Source: Syncephalastrum monosporum B8922 (Eukaryota > Mucoromycota > Mucoromycetes > Mucorales > Syncephalastraceae). Taken from it: a stretch of DNA of 62,471 bases. Position numbers and translations under genes: made by a program. The stretch is from positions 1-62,471 of the forward strand of contig JNEN01000910.1 in NCBI GenBank assembly GCA_000697355.1. The letters run 5' to 3'. Positions 25,920-39,642 of this stretch are shown in pieces (positions within the stretch are counted from its first letter, which is position 1; each line of letters begins with the position of its first letter). The notes under the pieces were generated by a model that saw nothing but the letters and a program-made list of their open reading frames with translations, did not search any database and was not told the origin of the DNA.

Positions 25920-27543
25920 TTATGCAGGCGGCAAGAAGGCTGCAAAGAGAACAATGCCGACGAGTCCATACAAAATGTAATAGGATAAAACAAGGTTGGC
26001 GATCCACCTCCGGCGAGGGGTCGCGTGCTCGCCATAGCCACGGATCCATAGTAAGGCAGTGAACCAGTAGAGCCCAGGCACAGACGTAAAGAAACGAAGA
26101 ATGACCTGAACATGCATGCACGTTGTGCTGTATACGAGCAAAAACGCCCAAAGATAGACAAAGGGAGCCGCGGCTTGACTTGTATATCCGGCCGTCGTGG
26201 CCATGTCCTGATGGTCTATCCGGTGATGAGCCACTTCGATCTCACCCCTCCTATTCCTCCTCCCCACAGGTTGCCTTTTTATTGTTCTTACCTTTTGTTT
26301 GCGTCTTTTGGGACGACTTGGCGCCCAACGTTAAGAAGTTAGTCCAATCCTTGCTCGCATAGACCCATATACCAGCAATAGAGAGGGTAATGATGGGTGC
26401 TGCGAGCAAAAAGTTGGGAATCTGCTTGATCTCATAGTAGGCAAAGAGGCCATTGTTCCTAGAATTCCAAGGGGAATAAAGTGAGTCGATGTATGTGGTA
26501 CTCCCTCTATGTGTATCTTACCAGTATGCCTTTTGAACGTATCCGTACAGCAACGGGGGCTGCTGATCGCACCAAGGTCGAGCCAGCTCACCTTGACAGT
26601 ATTGGGTGTATCCGTAGTACTGGAACCCTGCAAAGCCGGTCAAGGTGATGAGGGAGTAGAGGAGAGTGGTCAGCAAGTTGCATAAAAGTGTCTGCAAAGC
26701 GAATCATTGCGTGCATGAGTACTCTCGTAAGAGAGAGGGAGCATCCTTTGTATATGTGTCTATCGTTTACCCGGGCGGTCCAGCGCCGTGAAACAATGGG
26801 GAGAACAAGCGCATCAAAGACAAAGAAGCCGGCGTAGATGATGGCATTGGAGCGCATCAGGGAGGCAAGACCCCAGAGGAGAGCAGCGAGCCAGTACCGC
26901 TTGCGCACGTACTGCAGCATACCCCAGAAGGTGAGGAGGGCAAAGGGTGACTCCGTGTACAGGGACGACATGAACATGGCCGGTGGAGAGAGCGCAAACG
27001 CATAGCCTGCAATGGTCGCCAGCCCCGCCTGCTGTGGAAACACAGCTCGCGTCAACCTGAGCACGTCAGTCCAGATCAAAACTATCGCGCCATGATCATT
27101 TCTTACTGATAGAGGGCGCCTGCAGCCAAGACAAAGGCGACGTTCGTGAGGAGGACGCCAGCCAGCAGAGTGGTGTATTCTGCGCCAATCCGGCTATGCA
27201 AAGGCGCGAGCACTAGATAGCAGGACACGCGTTACGAGGCATGACATTCGTCTTTTTTTCTGCAGCACTTGCCAGTGTCGGCGATCCCGCGCGCGCACAG
27301 GGGTAGGAGAGGGAAGAAGGCGTGCTGCTGCTCATAAACATAGCCGCGATTCGCAATGTGGTTAAAGTAGATGGCGTCCCATCGCAAAAAGGTGTTGAGG
27401 CACCGTTGAGCCCACGACTCGGGCCGACCCAGTTCAAGGTCGGCCGATGAGTCGTAAGTGCCTGCCCATAAGAAAGAGGCAATGCCAACACTAATCACTA
27501 GGAGCCGCGAAGCTGCCGCGAACGCGTAGACACGGCGTAGCAT
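25920..27543 (-). CDS. GPI18: GPI mannosyltransferase 2 (PIG-V/Gpi18)
   Basis: ER enzyme that adds the second mannose to GPI-anchor precursors. Exons 27273..27543, 27107..27212, 26771..27056, 26522..26691, 26292..26458, 25920..26233 give 437 aa. The luminal catalytic motif RWDAIYFNHIANRGY (about residues 54-68) followed by YEQQHAFFPLLP is diagnostic. Many membrane spans follow, with LYTESPFALLTFWGM and RSNAIIYAGFF as further family blocks, and the C-terminal VQVILRFFTSVPGLYWF. The first intron begins with GC (donor CTG|GCAAGT), a rare but accepted GC-AG class; no GT gives the right frame. Its product is required for the GPI signals predicted on the two surface proteins near 13-15 kb. Confidence 0.95.
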
Positions 27544-28901
27544 GCAGGAGCAAAAAAAAAAAAAAATAAAGAATCAGACGTCGAGTAACAGCGCTGTGCG
27601 CCCCTCCCCCCCTCTTCTCCCCCAAATCTCGATCGCCCGGTTGAGTGGATTTACTAATGAGCACAAATCATATACAGTAAATACAGGCAGCATATATACT
27701 TGGCTGACCATTCAAATGCGTTGCGTATACAGGCATAGGTGAGTATATATGCTCACAGTACGTGAGCCAATATTCAAGACTCGCAATTTACTTGTTCCAT
27801 TTACATATTTCTTCTACATTTTTTTATGCAAGTCGAACAAAGAAAAAGGGGGGGCACCGCTAGATAAAGGATATGGCAAGAAGCAGCCGCCTGTTACAAG
27901 AAATGCAGGCCCTCCTGAAGGCGGCGATCGTATCCGTATTGAGGTGAGACATCAGGCGATACCACGTGCATCGACATTGACGCGTCTACCTACACCCCTT
28001 TTCCCGGATGGAGAAAAGCCCTCTCAATGTCGGCGACATCCGTACGACAGTTGAAGTGCTGTGGTCGTACGTGTATAACCCGCATCACTTTTTCTCCTTT
28101 CGGAAATAGTTTCTGTAGAAAAAGGTTCTGTTCGCTCACAGAATAGAAATTGGGACGAGAAGAAAATATGGCACCATACAATGACAGCAGTACGAGGTCT
28201 TGACCTGAACCTCAAATCTTTATTACTCGGATTCTTCTTATTTTTTTTTATATATATATATACGTATCATGCAAACGAAACTCAATCCAATTTAGTAGTA
28301 TACAGGGAGTAAGGGATTAATAAAGAATGAAGAGAAGAATTTGAGAGAGTACGTGAGCTCCTGGACGCATGTGTGGTAGGTGGTGAGGGTTGCGTTTGAA
28401 TGCTACGGGTTCTGGAAAAAGAAGGCTGTTTTCTTTTTCTGTCTCGGATGGAAGAAACGGATTAAATTCGAGTAGAAAGTAAACAAGCGGAAAGAAATGG
28501 AACTTCTGCTACTGCACCGTCACGCGTACGGAACAGGAACAAAAAAAATTGGAGACACAGATTTGAGAAGGGTAGTGTGTGAGAGAGAGGGTATGCTGCA
28601 AGTTATCTTTTCTTTTCCCTGTGCGTGCGTGCGTGCAAGATGTGTGAGTGTGAGTGTGTGTGTGTGTGTGTGTGTGAATGTGTGAATGTGTGTGGTTTGC
28701 GTGTGTTTCCGCTTTCCCGCGTCTCAGGAGAGCGCGTGAGTACGAAGGATATGATATATTGAGTGAATTGAGAGGTTGCTTGCGTTGATGTGTGAGTGTG
28801 TGAGTGTGTGTGAGTAGATGCGTGATGCAGGATGATGCGGCAGATCTGTTCTGATATACATGCATATCCCGGAGTTACTTGAATCGCAGGTAAAAGTTAA
28901 C
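27544..28901. other. Intergenic, 1.4 kb
   Basis: Holds the Gpi18 promoter on one side and the 3' end of VTC4 on the other. Contains an A run at 27550-27567, a TA-rich tract at about 28240-28262 and a long TG-rich stretch. No gene is supported. Confidence 0.5.
28638..28693. repeat. (TG)n microsatellite
   Basis: TG-rich tract whose uninterrupted core (about 28653-28676) is twelve units long, flanked by imperfect TGTGAG/TGTGAA units. Lies 3' of the VTC4 gene. Confidence 0.9.
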
Positions 28902-31342
28902 CTAGCACACATGGAACGGGTTAAAAGTTTGGCTCGGTCGACTGGATGGACATTCCAGACTTACTATGAGCGCCACGACGAGCAGCGTACACAAAACTGC
29001 AGGTCCCCAGAGATCATCGTATCTGCCGTCGATGCGGCGGTTTATCATCCTAGAAATTAGGTTCGGTGTTAGTCTACAGCGAGATTTATCCATGGAAAGC
29101 ACATACCATGCGCGCTTTTCGAATCGATACAGGGCATAGATGGCAACAGCCGCAGCGAGGGCAATGAATATACCACCAATGGTTCGTGAAACCTGATCAC
29201 CAAAGTTGAGTAAGCTGAGAGCGACGGTCAGCATGAGGGCGCAGAACTGCAGCCACGAAATAAAGGTGCGCTCATTTGCAAAGAACACCTTGGGTTCGAC
29301 GCGGACCTTGACACGCTGGCGTTTGCTAATGGATTGCTGCACCAGCCCGCTTTCTTCGTCCACTGGCGTGCCATAGTCAGATGTCGTTTTGGGTGGCGGC
29401 GCCGGTGGTGGCGGTGTACCCGATATTCCATCACGCACCCGCGTAACCCATTTGTTGTCCAGAAGTTTGTTGAGTTGAGGGGGCATGGTGATGCGTTTAT
29501 CAAGCGGCGTCGGGGGCAAATCTTGTCGGTCTTTGGGATGGTTCTCGTAGGGGCGCCACGCAGGATTGTCGTCAGATTTGCGCGGCTGCTGTGAGGACGC
29601 GGGGGTGATGATCGTTGTGGAGTTGGTTTGTGTGTTGGATCCGGTGACGACCGCATGCTGGTTGGCCCGCTCGGTTGCCTCGATCATGGCGCGGCGATAC
29701 TGGCCGTCGATGAGCGGCTTGAAGCTGCGTGAGCGGGTTAGGCCAATGTGTTCTGCACGCGGTTTGCGGATGTCTGTGTTGAGTTCAGCGAGCCACCAGG
29801 GCAGGAGCGGGAGGCGCTCTCGATAAAAGTGGCAGGCGCCATGCAGGTACTTTGAGAAACGGGGCACTTCATGCACCAGGTGACTTTCAACAAGCGACGT
29901 CAGCCACGCCGGCGGCTCCTGACCAAGATGAGTCTGCAGTTTGGTTTCGAGTACGGCATAAGGGAATCGCAGAATATCACCCGGACTGACGTAATTGAAG
30001 GGATAGTCGATATCCACATCTTTGCGGCGCCAGTTGTTATTGGCACGCCGCTTCTGGCCGTCCAAACCGTCTTCACGGATAAACGTCAGGTCGGTATCGA
30101 GTGAAATACGCAGCCGCTGGTCACCCGGGAGCTGGAACGCCGTGCGGTTGTAGAACGCCCGCAGCATGGGCTGCAGTCTCTTCTCACGAAAGGATGTCTG
30201 CACACCGTCAGCAATGAAGTGAACATTGTCCATCACTTCCTTTTTGACATCTTTGTTTCGCAGGTCACGCGCAATCATATCAGCCGTGTAGCGCCCCTCC
30301 ATAAAAGGGTTGACATTCTTTTCTTCGAGCCGGAAGCGGTCCTTTACGGATGCACCGTCCAGCCAGGCCGCATGGTGCGTTTTGCGCTCAATGTAAATGC
30401 TTTCTTCAGTAACAGGGCCGTACCTAATTGTTGTTTGTATAGATCAGAATCATTTGTCCAGTTAGTATATGTGATATCATCAGCAAAAAGAAAAATAATG
30501 CAGGTTGGTTTCCAACACTCTACTATTTTTTCTTTCTTTTTTTGTGATAAAATTTACCATCGAAAACGAATGGCTTCTGCGCCTTCGTCGCGCTGCAAGC
30601 GGCCGGTGTAGAGGTCAAAGTTAGAGTTATCAAAGTAAACGCTCGAGATGGCGGAATCGGAAGGCTCATATTTCTTTTCCTTGTTGAAAATTAGGACAGG
30701 GAGGTGAAGCATGATGATCGCTTTGACTTCTGTGATGTTATCAGGGTGAATCCAGTACTTGGCGGTGGCTCTCTCAAAGGCATTTTGGTCAGCCCCTGCA
30801 GCCGAGTTGCCCGTGGACGTTTTGCCGCGATTCCGGCAAATATCATGCAGCGCAGAAATGTAAATGATGGCGACGTCGAAACGCTGCTTGTCCAGGGGTC
30901 GCTCGCGCAGCTTCTGAACATATTCCTGCTTGAGGTTAAGATGGGTCCATTTGTCGTGCTTTTTGAGGATTTTCTGGATGGCAGTGAAATTGACCCGGGT
31001 AAACCGAGACAAGTCGTTTACGTCAAAGAGGATTTCTGTCAAGGCTTCGTCCATGATGCTGTAATTATTGTCGGATGCCATGTTGGGATTCTTTTGGATC
31101 GTCTGGATAGTGCGTTCACAGTATAGGATGCGGGCGTCGATCTCGGATAGTTTGGCATTCACAAACTCATATACTTTTGCAAGCTCGTTGTCGAGGAGCT
31201 GGACAAAGTCGGACTCGTCCTTGGCCGTCCAGCCATGGTCTAATTGCCGTGTCTTGAGTTCTTGCTTCAGGACATCGTAGGCAATGTAAGACAGACGCCA
31301 GGGTGTGAATATGTTCTGCTGTAGTTCTAGGCCGTACTTCAT
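28902..31342 (-). CDS. VTC4: Vacuolar transporter chaperone VTC4, polyphosphate polymerase
   Basis: Makes inorganic polyphosphate from ATP and feeds it into the vacuole. Exons 30558..31342, 29107..30423 and 28902..29049 give 749 aa (yeast Vtc4 has 721). An SPX domain opens the protein ([20 protein letters not shown]..., with [15 protein letters not shown] as the inositol-phosphate binding helix), so it senses phosphate status. The tunnel domain carries [25 protein letters not shown] and IYIERKTH, the basic residues that bind the chain, and [12 protein letters not shown] with the metal-binding Glu. A Pro-rich linker leads to a DUF202-like domain with three membrane spans ([20 protein letters not shown]...). 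Retention of these catalytic residues points to Vtc4 rather than the accessory Vtc2/Vtc3. The second intron is 57 nt, in frame and without a stop. Confidence 0.93.
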
Positions 31343-32790
31343 GTGGGGATCGTGTGCGGCAGACCAAGGATATAGGGCGAACTAGACGCGACTGGGAGAG
31401 AGGCAAAAAAGAGAGGGTTCAAATGAGAAAAGAGAAGAGAAAAAGAGAAAGCGATGCGAGTGAAGGAAAGGGAGAAAGAAGAAGGGCAGGGTTGGCAAAA
31501 AAGGGAGATGAAAGAGTCAAGAAAGGGGGGGCCTTAATAGCGAAGATAGCGGCAAAAGAAATGTGCCTGTGTATGTCGCAAAGCAAAGCAAAGCAAGGGG
31601 AATAGAGGAGAATTGAAAAAGGGGCACACAACAACAAACGTGTTCCATTCAAGACACTCTTGTGTATGACGAACTCTTCTCTTTCCATTCGTACCATTGT
31701 TCCACTAGAGAAGGCATACATTTTCGTCACAGTAATCCTAGAACATGTCATTGTCCTCAATCAAGAGACCCAGAGATATCGAAATGGATATAAGATAGTT
31801 CTGCAAAAGTTTGATCACGAGCATTTGTGGATCTACTAATTTTGCAGACGCATAACTTTCGCCACTTTCCACCGCGGTATTCTACGCATCTCGTTGCGAA
31901 ACTTCACTGTTTTTTTTTTTTTTTCGAACGACCTTCACAAACACACGTACATTTAGTTACTCACAACACATATGTTTATCCTAATGCATATAATACAGAA
32001 TACGTACATTGTTTTTGTTACACACTCCCACTGAACCCCTTCGTCCTCGCTGCAACCTGGTAAACCAAACTCAAGCCAACATCTCATTGCTACAGCAGCG
32101 AAGGAAAAGCGCCACATTTTGATGGGAGCTTGCATACAGATATTTATATTTAACAAGATTTGGAAAGGTGCGTGCGCCCGTCTGCTATAAGATGATCACA
32201 CGTGTACTTCCTCTTTGGATCATCACCCTCATAGCTTATGTATTTCTCTCATATGCAAAAACGAAATAAAAAGAACCATCTGATCAATCATTTCTTCGAG
32301 TTTGGACTAGCAGGACGTGATGAAGCTTTTAACGCTGATTTAAGCATTTGATCCTGCTCCATTATATAGGCCACTCTTTTCGTTACTGTGTAGTGACACG
32401 CTGTATCTTACTAGGCATCGTGCCAGCCGCACCATTATACTTTTTTCTTGTTGCGACCCTGTTGCGCATGCGCGAACACTATATAGCACACCTAATAAAA
32501 ATAATTAAAACATAAAGTATACGGGCACATTCCCCTATAAACATGTCTATGAAAAATAATAATAAGGGAAAAGGGGACTGAATAGAGACAATAAAATGAA
32601 TAGAGCGCATAGTCAAAAACAGGCCAGGCCTTGGATCTGTGAGATGGGGACATGACAGTGTCAGCACTTGCCCATCATGGAATAATATTCAGGCAAATTC
32701 AGCACCCGCTAAGCTCACGTTGCGCGTGAAGAGAAAAAAGCAAGTTGGCAACTTTCTAGTGAACGACAATCAAGTGAGGTCTTGTGCAGA
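31343..32790. other. Intergenic, divergent promoters of VTC4 and TRAPPC11
   Basis: The 270 bp above the VTC4 start are strongly purine-rich on the plus strand (pyrimidine-rich in the transcript sense), with a short AAAGC repeat near 31581-31598. The rest is AT-rich without ORFs of interest. Confidence 0.55.
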
Positions 32791-35700
32791 ATGAACTCGT
32801 ACCCGTCCGAGTACTTGCTTCATCCGGTGCCGATCTTTGCGGTGTATGGCTTGACGCCAGCCCACACCGATGCAAGTAGTTCGAGTCCGAGTCCGAGTCA
32901 AAGCGACCCGCCATCCCAGCCATCCTCCTCTTCGCCTGACAGCACCAATGAACGCCGACCGACGCCATCCTCACGAAGCACTCTCGCCACCACTCTTGCC
33001 TCGATATTCAGCAGTAAACAGACTTTTTCGGTCTATGAAGCGGCTCGTTATTCCAACCAGCAGAACCCCCTCGCGTCGAGTCATACTCCCCCGGTCCGCG
33101 TCTTGTTCGTTGACAAGGTACAGCACGACAGCACTTGTTAATTTATTGTACTTTATCTCGTCTGTTCATGGACTTCTCATGCATGTTTGTTCGCTCAGGG
33201 TTTTACATTGCCGGAGAAACCAGGCCCACCCGCGCCCAACTTACCTGCTCCTCACTCGACGCTCTCGCCACTCTCGCCCGATTCTCCGCTCCATCCAGAC
33301 GGTCTCATGGCCCCCATGTGGGTCAAAAAGCCCCTCGAAACCCCCGCCGTTGTTGTCGGCTTCTACGACTTATGGGACTGGAGCCAGGAACCCGGTTCGC
33401 CTCCGCGTGCGCGTCGCGAAACGGGACCCTTATCGTCTCAGGTCCTTATCGACCCAACTGAACGCGAGAAGGACTCCGTCCTCGCCCAAGAAATTAATGA
33501 ACGGAGGTAAGCTGGGCTGTGTGGGAGAAACAATGTATTCAGGTCAAACAATAGAAAGTACTTTCAGGCCAAGGGCGTCAAGTTTGCGGCCGTCTTGATA
33601 CTCAAGCGCCAGCAGACAGGTATGAGTCACACGAGCATGCTACCACATCCTTGCTGATATACACCCAAGATGATCCAGCCGTGGAAGAACGTCTTGCCCT
33701 TTTGCGAAAGCAATCCGGACTCGATAATAAGCTGTCCTTCTTCACTGTCGCACCCGGCACGCAGCATGATATGCAGGAATTCGTCAATACGTAAGTCCTC
33801 AATTATCGTTCTACACACTATCCTCACTTTGCCCCGTCTCCACGTAGGCTCTATCGCGCGCTTTACGACCCAGCGCTGATGTATTACAACAATAAGATCA
33901 AAAAGATTCGGAAAAAGCGAAACAAGCTGCCGCCGCCGTCAGCCTCCTCAAGAACTCATTTGGACACGAATGAACCTCAGCCTTTGTCTATTCAGGGCTG
34001 GATGATACGGTACGAACTCAAGACCGCCATTTTTCAAGAGTTCCGGCAAGATATCGAAGCTGCTGTCAAGTAAGCATACGTACTTGTTCGCCTCTTGATT
34101 ACTCAACCGTGTGCAAGGACCTATGAACATGCGTATACGCTGATCTCAGATATGTTGGCACCAAGCTCATCTATCACGCCTGGGCAAGTAGGCTTAGCTG
34201 TGCGGAGCAAACGATGGGAGGAAGCACGGACACTGATCGACTGTATCAGTATCAAGGCATGCGCTCTTTTGGATTTTAAGATTTTCAGAGGAAAGATGGC
34301 TCATGCGTCTTATTAGATCTATCGCTTCCGCCTGTTCCTGAACGACCCCTCAGGTGCACTTGCCCAAGCCAACGGACACCTTCATATCATGCAATCCTAT
34401 TGTACAAATTGGGGCATGGGCGAGCAATCGTTTGAATACTGGGCTTGGCTATGCAAACAGTAAGTACACACCAAGGCAAAGGTAATATAGCGTGTTGATG
34501 TGCTGCCAGGTATCGCATTTTCGCCGATGTAGTCGATTCCGCTACGCAGCACGGCTTCAAGATCCCAGCACCCACAGTGTACCGGAACCAAAACGCCCTC
34601 ACCATGCCGGGCAGTCCCCTGCTCGGCAGCAGCGGCAATTCGGGCAACGTGCAGGTGGTCGGTGTCAACCCAGGCGCGATTCTCCAGCATGCAGGCTTCT
34701 ACTACCATCTGGCGGCCATGTGCTGCTCCGAACGACGACGCCGGTTCCTCGAAGTGGATCGTAAATCCGATACACCGACGGCATGGGACGCTCTGCTGGA
34801 CCGCGAACGACAAGAGGATCATTCGAGCATCACAATTGAGCTCCTTACCAAGAGCTACGAGCAATTTAAAAAGCACCGCAACCAACGCATGACTCTATAC
34901 CTTGCAGCAGAAATTGCTGGTACTTACTACGAGACGGGCAAATTCGAGATGGCGCTCAAGTTCTTTGAACGGATCGGCAAGACCTACCGCAAAGAAAACT
35001 GGTACATGGTTCTGACCTCTATCCTGCGCTGGTCGCTGCGCTGCGCCAAAGAACTCCAATCGTGGGACCGAGTCGTGGAGTGCCTTGTGGAGCTGCTCGC
35101 GAGTGAGCTTCCTATGCCAGAGCAGAAACGTGCCGACTCGCAAAAAGAGCTTATGGATGTGTTGAATCATCCACCCACCAGTGCGGCTGAAGACGGCAAC
35201 AACAGCGGTAGCGAGCCGCAGGCGCTGACGATCCAGATGGACCAGATCAATCCATTCTTGCAGTGCCAGGTGCAGTTCAAAGCGCGCAGCAGTTTTGTCG
35301 ATACGCCCACCCATTTTCAGATCACGGTCAAGTCGCAGCCGGACAGTCCGCCCTTGCCACTGCGTTTCACTCGCATGCGCATTCTTTTTAGTGATGCTCA
35401 ATACAACTATGATATTACGGATGCGGGTTTGGATGAATCGGCGGCCCAGCCGACCGAGATGATATCTTGTGACGACGAAAAAACGGCGAACCTTGTGTTC
35501 GTCAAGAATCAAACCAAGGTTTTCCAGGGTAGCATTACGCCTCGCATCTGCGAGGATCTCAAGGTAAAACAAATATATTTACATCTATCGCATGGGGCTG
35601 AAACCTTATCCTGCATCAAGATTGTGGGCGTTTGCTTCGACATCAAGACCGACAGCTGGCAGCTTGGACTAGAGTTCGGCACAGAGGGTAATGTCCCTGA

Positions 35701-37306
35701 AGAGCAAGCCATGGCACGCCGAAAATGGCTAGAAGGTTAGTCCTCAGGACACGGCAACATAGAAGCATACGCCTGACCCTTTTTTTGGCGTAGATGCATC
35801 TTCGTCGAAATACGTTTTCTTAGATGGTCGCGGTGAGGTCAATACAGTAAGGTATGTGTGCGAATTGTAGACGGGGCGTAGCGCCACAGGAACACTAAAA
35901 CGAATCATGCTAGGGTATCGCGACCCCCGCCTCGCGTCCAGATCAAGGTCGACCATGCCGCCCAAGCACTGCTGGATGAGCACTTTGCCTTGCAAGTTAC
36001 CATCCACAATGAGGAAGAGACTGCCATTGATGCTACACTACGTGTTGACGTCAAGAATGATAATAATCAAGGTACACTTTTAGCATTGACGTGCCGCAAT
36101 AACTGCATGTTGACAGACGTCTAGATACCACCGATACACTCTCATTTTCGGCAAGCGAGCCTCCTTGTGAGAAAAGAGAAGCCGCCATTGGACAGATCGA
36201 GCCTGCCCAAGCATCGGCATACACTATACTCCTGTGCGGCAGCGAGGTGGCAGGCACACGCACAGTCACCTTGACCGTCTGCTACAAATCCGCCAACAGC
36301 GAGACAATCGAGAAACAGCACGTCTTGCGTATACCCTTCAAATCACCCTTCGAAAGCAATTACAAGCTGTTTGCCCAGTGCGAAAAGTTTAAAGACGACA
36401 CATCGCCCGATCTCGTCAAATCTGAACGGTGGACTTTGACAGCTGGCATCCGCTGCTGCTCACCGACAGACCTCGAAATCTGTCGGGTCGATCTGGACCA
36501 GACACCATTCGAGCACCCGCATACGACTCTGTCTCTCATCAAGAAACCGCAGGCTTTGGAGACAAGTCAAAGTGAGTTGAATTTTGGCCGTAGTTTTCGT
36601 TTCTTGTCAAGGTACACTGACTCTATTGTCGCAGCTTGGCAACCTGAACATGTCTATTCAGGAGACTACACCTTCCGTCTCAAAACCAATGATGCGACCG
36701 AGACACAACTTCCAGTTCCCGTCGGCAGTGTCCAAGTTCATTGGCGACGAAGGTAATTTGGACCTTGTATATAACAACAACAGAAGCTTATAGTACAAAC
36801 AATACCAGTGGCAGCGAAGGCCCATTCTTCATGACCGCACTACGTCTTCCGCATCTCGAGTTCCGGCGACAGAACTTGGTGGTCATTGCAGGTAATTGAT
36901 AATATAAAGCCTAGGTATGGAGTGTCTCACAAGAGCGCTTATAGATGCGCCCAAGGAACTGTATGTAGGAGAACCGTTCACGGTCAAGTACACTGTCTAC
37001 AACCCGACCGTTCACCTTGCCGAATACACAGCTTCTGTGGAGCTCAGTGACGCATTTGTGTTTGCCGGCTTGAAGCTGCTCAAGGGGCGCGTACTGCCAC
37101 TCTCACGCGCGTCGTACTACTATACATGCTATCCCCTGGCCGCGGGACGAGTGCGACTACCCCGCCTTAAGGTCGTCGCGAAACAGCAGGGTTTGGAAAA
37201 GGAGATACCGACTGAGATGGCTGCCGATGACGATACGAGCGACGATGATACTCGCCGTGAGTGGCCGCCACTGCTGACCTTTGTGAACGCGCGACGCTAT
37301 TTTTAA
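32791..37306 (+). CDS. TRAPP complex subunit TRAPPC11 (Foie gras)
   Basis: Subunit of the TRAPPIII tethering complex acting in ER-Golgi traffic and autophagy. Fourteen exons add up to 1263 aa, including 32791..33117, 33199..33506, 34317..34459, 34510..35735 and 36945..37306. The start MNSYPSEYLLHPVPIFAVYG is the conserved N-terminal block. The Foie gras domain follows, with RVLFVDKGFTLP, FAAVLILKR, YYNNKIKKIRKKRNKLP, SWMIRYELK-like GWMIRYELK and FRLFLNDPSGALAQ, then helical repeats (FYYHLAAMCCSERRR). The C-terminal half is beta-sandwich-like (Gryzun region) with ELYVGEPFTVKYTVYNPT. A Ser/Pro-rich insertion sits at about residues 25-60. One intron (34257..34316) needs a GC donor to keep the frame. 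Identity is secure; small exon borders in the 3' half are less certain. Confidence 0.9.
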
Positions 37307-39609
37307 ATTTTTATTAACGTGGAAAAGGGTCCATGCAGCTTTTAATACACTAGTGCGTTTCGGTTTGATAATATACTAGCTGCATGACATACCACTTCCA
37401 TTTGCCTTCACGTTTGCATCCCGTCATCTCATACGGAGATACTATTTCTTCAAAATTGTATAATGTGAAATTGATACACCAAATGTAGAAATCATGAAAT
37501 GAGTTTTCATTACTTTTTAAAATACTCACACCATATTTATATCTTAAGCTGTCTGCGTAAGAAATTCTGTTGAGACTTTTAGATTTGCAAAAGGTAGACG
37601 ACATGTTCAAAAAGTTATCGCGGCATGGATCGGAATGCATAGGCGCCAGACTTGTACAAGAACAGACAATCAAAACCATATGCCGAAGTACAATGGCGTG
37701 CGTTGCGCATCTGGTTTGTCCTTGCCTTTATGGGGTGCATTTTTTCGGAGCCTCTTCCGTTGTCCTGCTACCGAGCGACTTTCAATTTCCCTGTGGCAAC
37801 GAGGGACTTTCATATCTGAAACTGCCGTTCTATGAAGGTTAAGGCTTACAGCGATGAGAATCAGTATAGATAATGCTCATTGAGTAGCTTGCGACTATTA
37901 ATACGTCGTAGTTTAACAGCTAGGGTGAAAAAAAAGCAGCATCAAGCTCTATGTCATGCTTTATCCTTCATTAGATTCTAATTATTATTAATTTCCCAGG
38001 TCTTATCTGAACACAGCCGAATATTAGCCTCGCTCTGAAGCTTTGATACTCGGATAACTTACTCTACTCACCTTACCGGAACTTGTTGTAAAACGCAAAA
38101 CCCAAAGACATTCGTCCCAACAGCAGTAAGTGCAATTTAAGATGAACTGGATTTGTAGTAACAGTAATACCTCGTATCCCTGACCCCAACTCCGAGAAAG
38201 AAAGCCGTCTTTGGCATGGATTATCCAAATTATTGGGCCAGACACAAGTGTCGTCGCCGACGGCAGAAGCAGAAACAGAAGAATATGTAGGAAGGGGCAC
38301 ATGCGGCTCAGCTGTTCTCCTGGCAGTCTTCATAACGGCCATTGCGATGGCCGAATTTTATTCTGACATAAGAGTCGAACGCCCAACACCGCACCCCATT
38401 AAACGTTCGGTGCTCTCGTGAAACACACTTCGCTATCGGTGTCACTTTTTCTTTGCTTTTATACATCGTTTCACACACAAGGTCACCCTGTTTTGTATGG
38501 GCTAAATTTTGCAGTCAAAAGTCACTTGCATTCATGCAAGTGTAATCGGCATTGGTGGTTTGTATGTACATACATGTGCGTTATATCTATAGAAGTGCCA
38601 GGAGATACAGGAATGATGAACGTGGTGGTCATCATTGATCCAAGGAAATGGTCTAAGCTAGTCTTTAAATATAGCTTCAATTGGAGAGCTCAGGGTTGTT
38701 GCAAAGTTGACAATGTTGTGGTGTCAAATTTTTATTAGTTCCCCGTTTCTCCTGAAGTAAGAAGAAAGGGCGGTGTGGCGCAAAGCAAGGCCGAGCTATC
38801 ACTACTTTTTATAAGGTGGTATATTGATTGACAATTGACTGCTGCATGAAATATGCGTGAAAACGCCTGCACGCCCATCTGCTACTCTTCATAAACCCGT
38901 CCAATATACATGAGCATATGTATGCCTCACCATAATTAATGAATACTGTTTCAGTGTTTGATCGTGTTACGGCAGGTGATGAACCCTTATAACTCTCATG
39001 GTTTCGGTTTATCAATAATACACCCGCTCGCATGTCTCAAATTTAAACTCATTCAGGGAACGATTTGTGTTTTATTTGAATGGGCGACTGATTACACCCC
39101 TTTCGGCAAGAAAACGACAGAAACCATCTTTGGATGGCTTTTAGACATGCATATGCATTCTCTAGAACAAGAGGGAGGCGACTGCCAAACATGCAGCACC
39201 GAGAGCTTCGTTTTAAATAGATTTTTAAATCCCCCTTATTCCTCTTTGGCCTGTTCCTTTTCTTTTTAATGCCAGGTGCATGCACCAGTGCAAGAAATGG
39301 AGTAAATGCAAAAAGTGAATAAAGTGGGTGTGGGAACACCGAATTCAAAGGATAATGAACGGAGAGTGGCAAGAAGAGTCATTTTGTGCCACCATTGACC
39401 TGAGCACAACCGTAGCAGCATGTACGACGGTGCATGGCCATTGCTTACATACGTTGTTGTCCGACCAATGCACAGTCAGTCCAACTATACATCATGTGAA
39501 ATGTATTACATGATGAGAAATAAAAAAGCAAAAAGGTGGTCTGTAAAGCGCTTATTCGGTGCCTGGCTTAATATGAAAAACCTGATAAATTTCGTGACCT
39601 TTGCAAATG

Positions 39610-39642
<33 letters not shown>

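Noticed and set aside
27790..28250. Possible small gene in the Gpi18-VTC4 gap
   Set aside because: Short frames on both strands lack splice logic, domains and codon bias.
38073..38342. Minus-strand frame of 89 codons with ATG
   Set aside because: No family features, no neighbouring exons and location in an AT-rich gap.
38365..38385. Sequence like a tRNA B box on the minus strand (GTTCGACTC)
   Set aside because: The flanks do not form a T stem and no acceptor or anticodon arm could be built.
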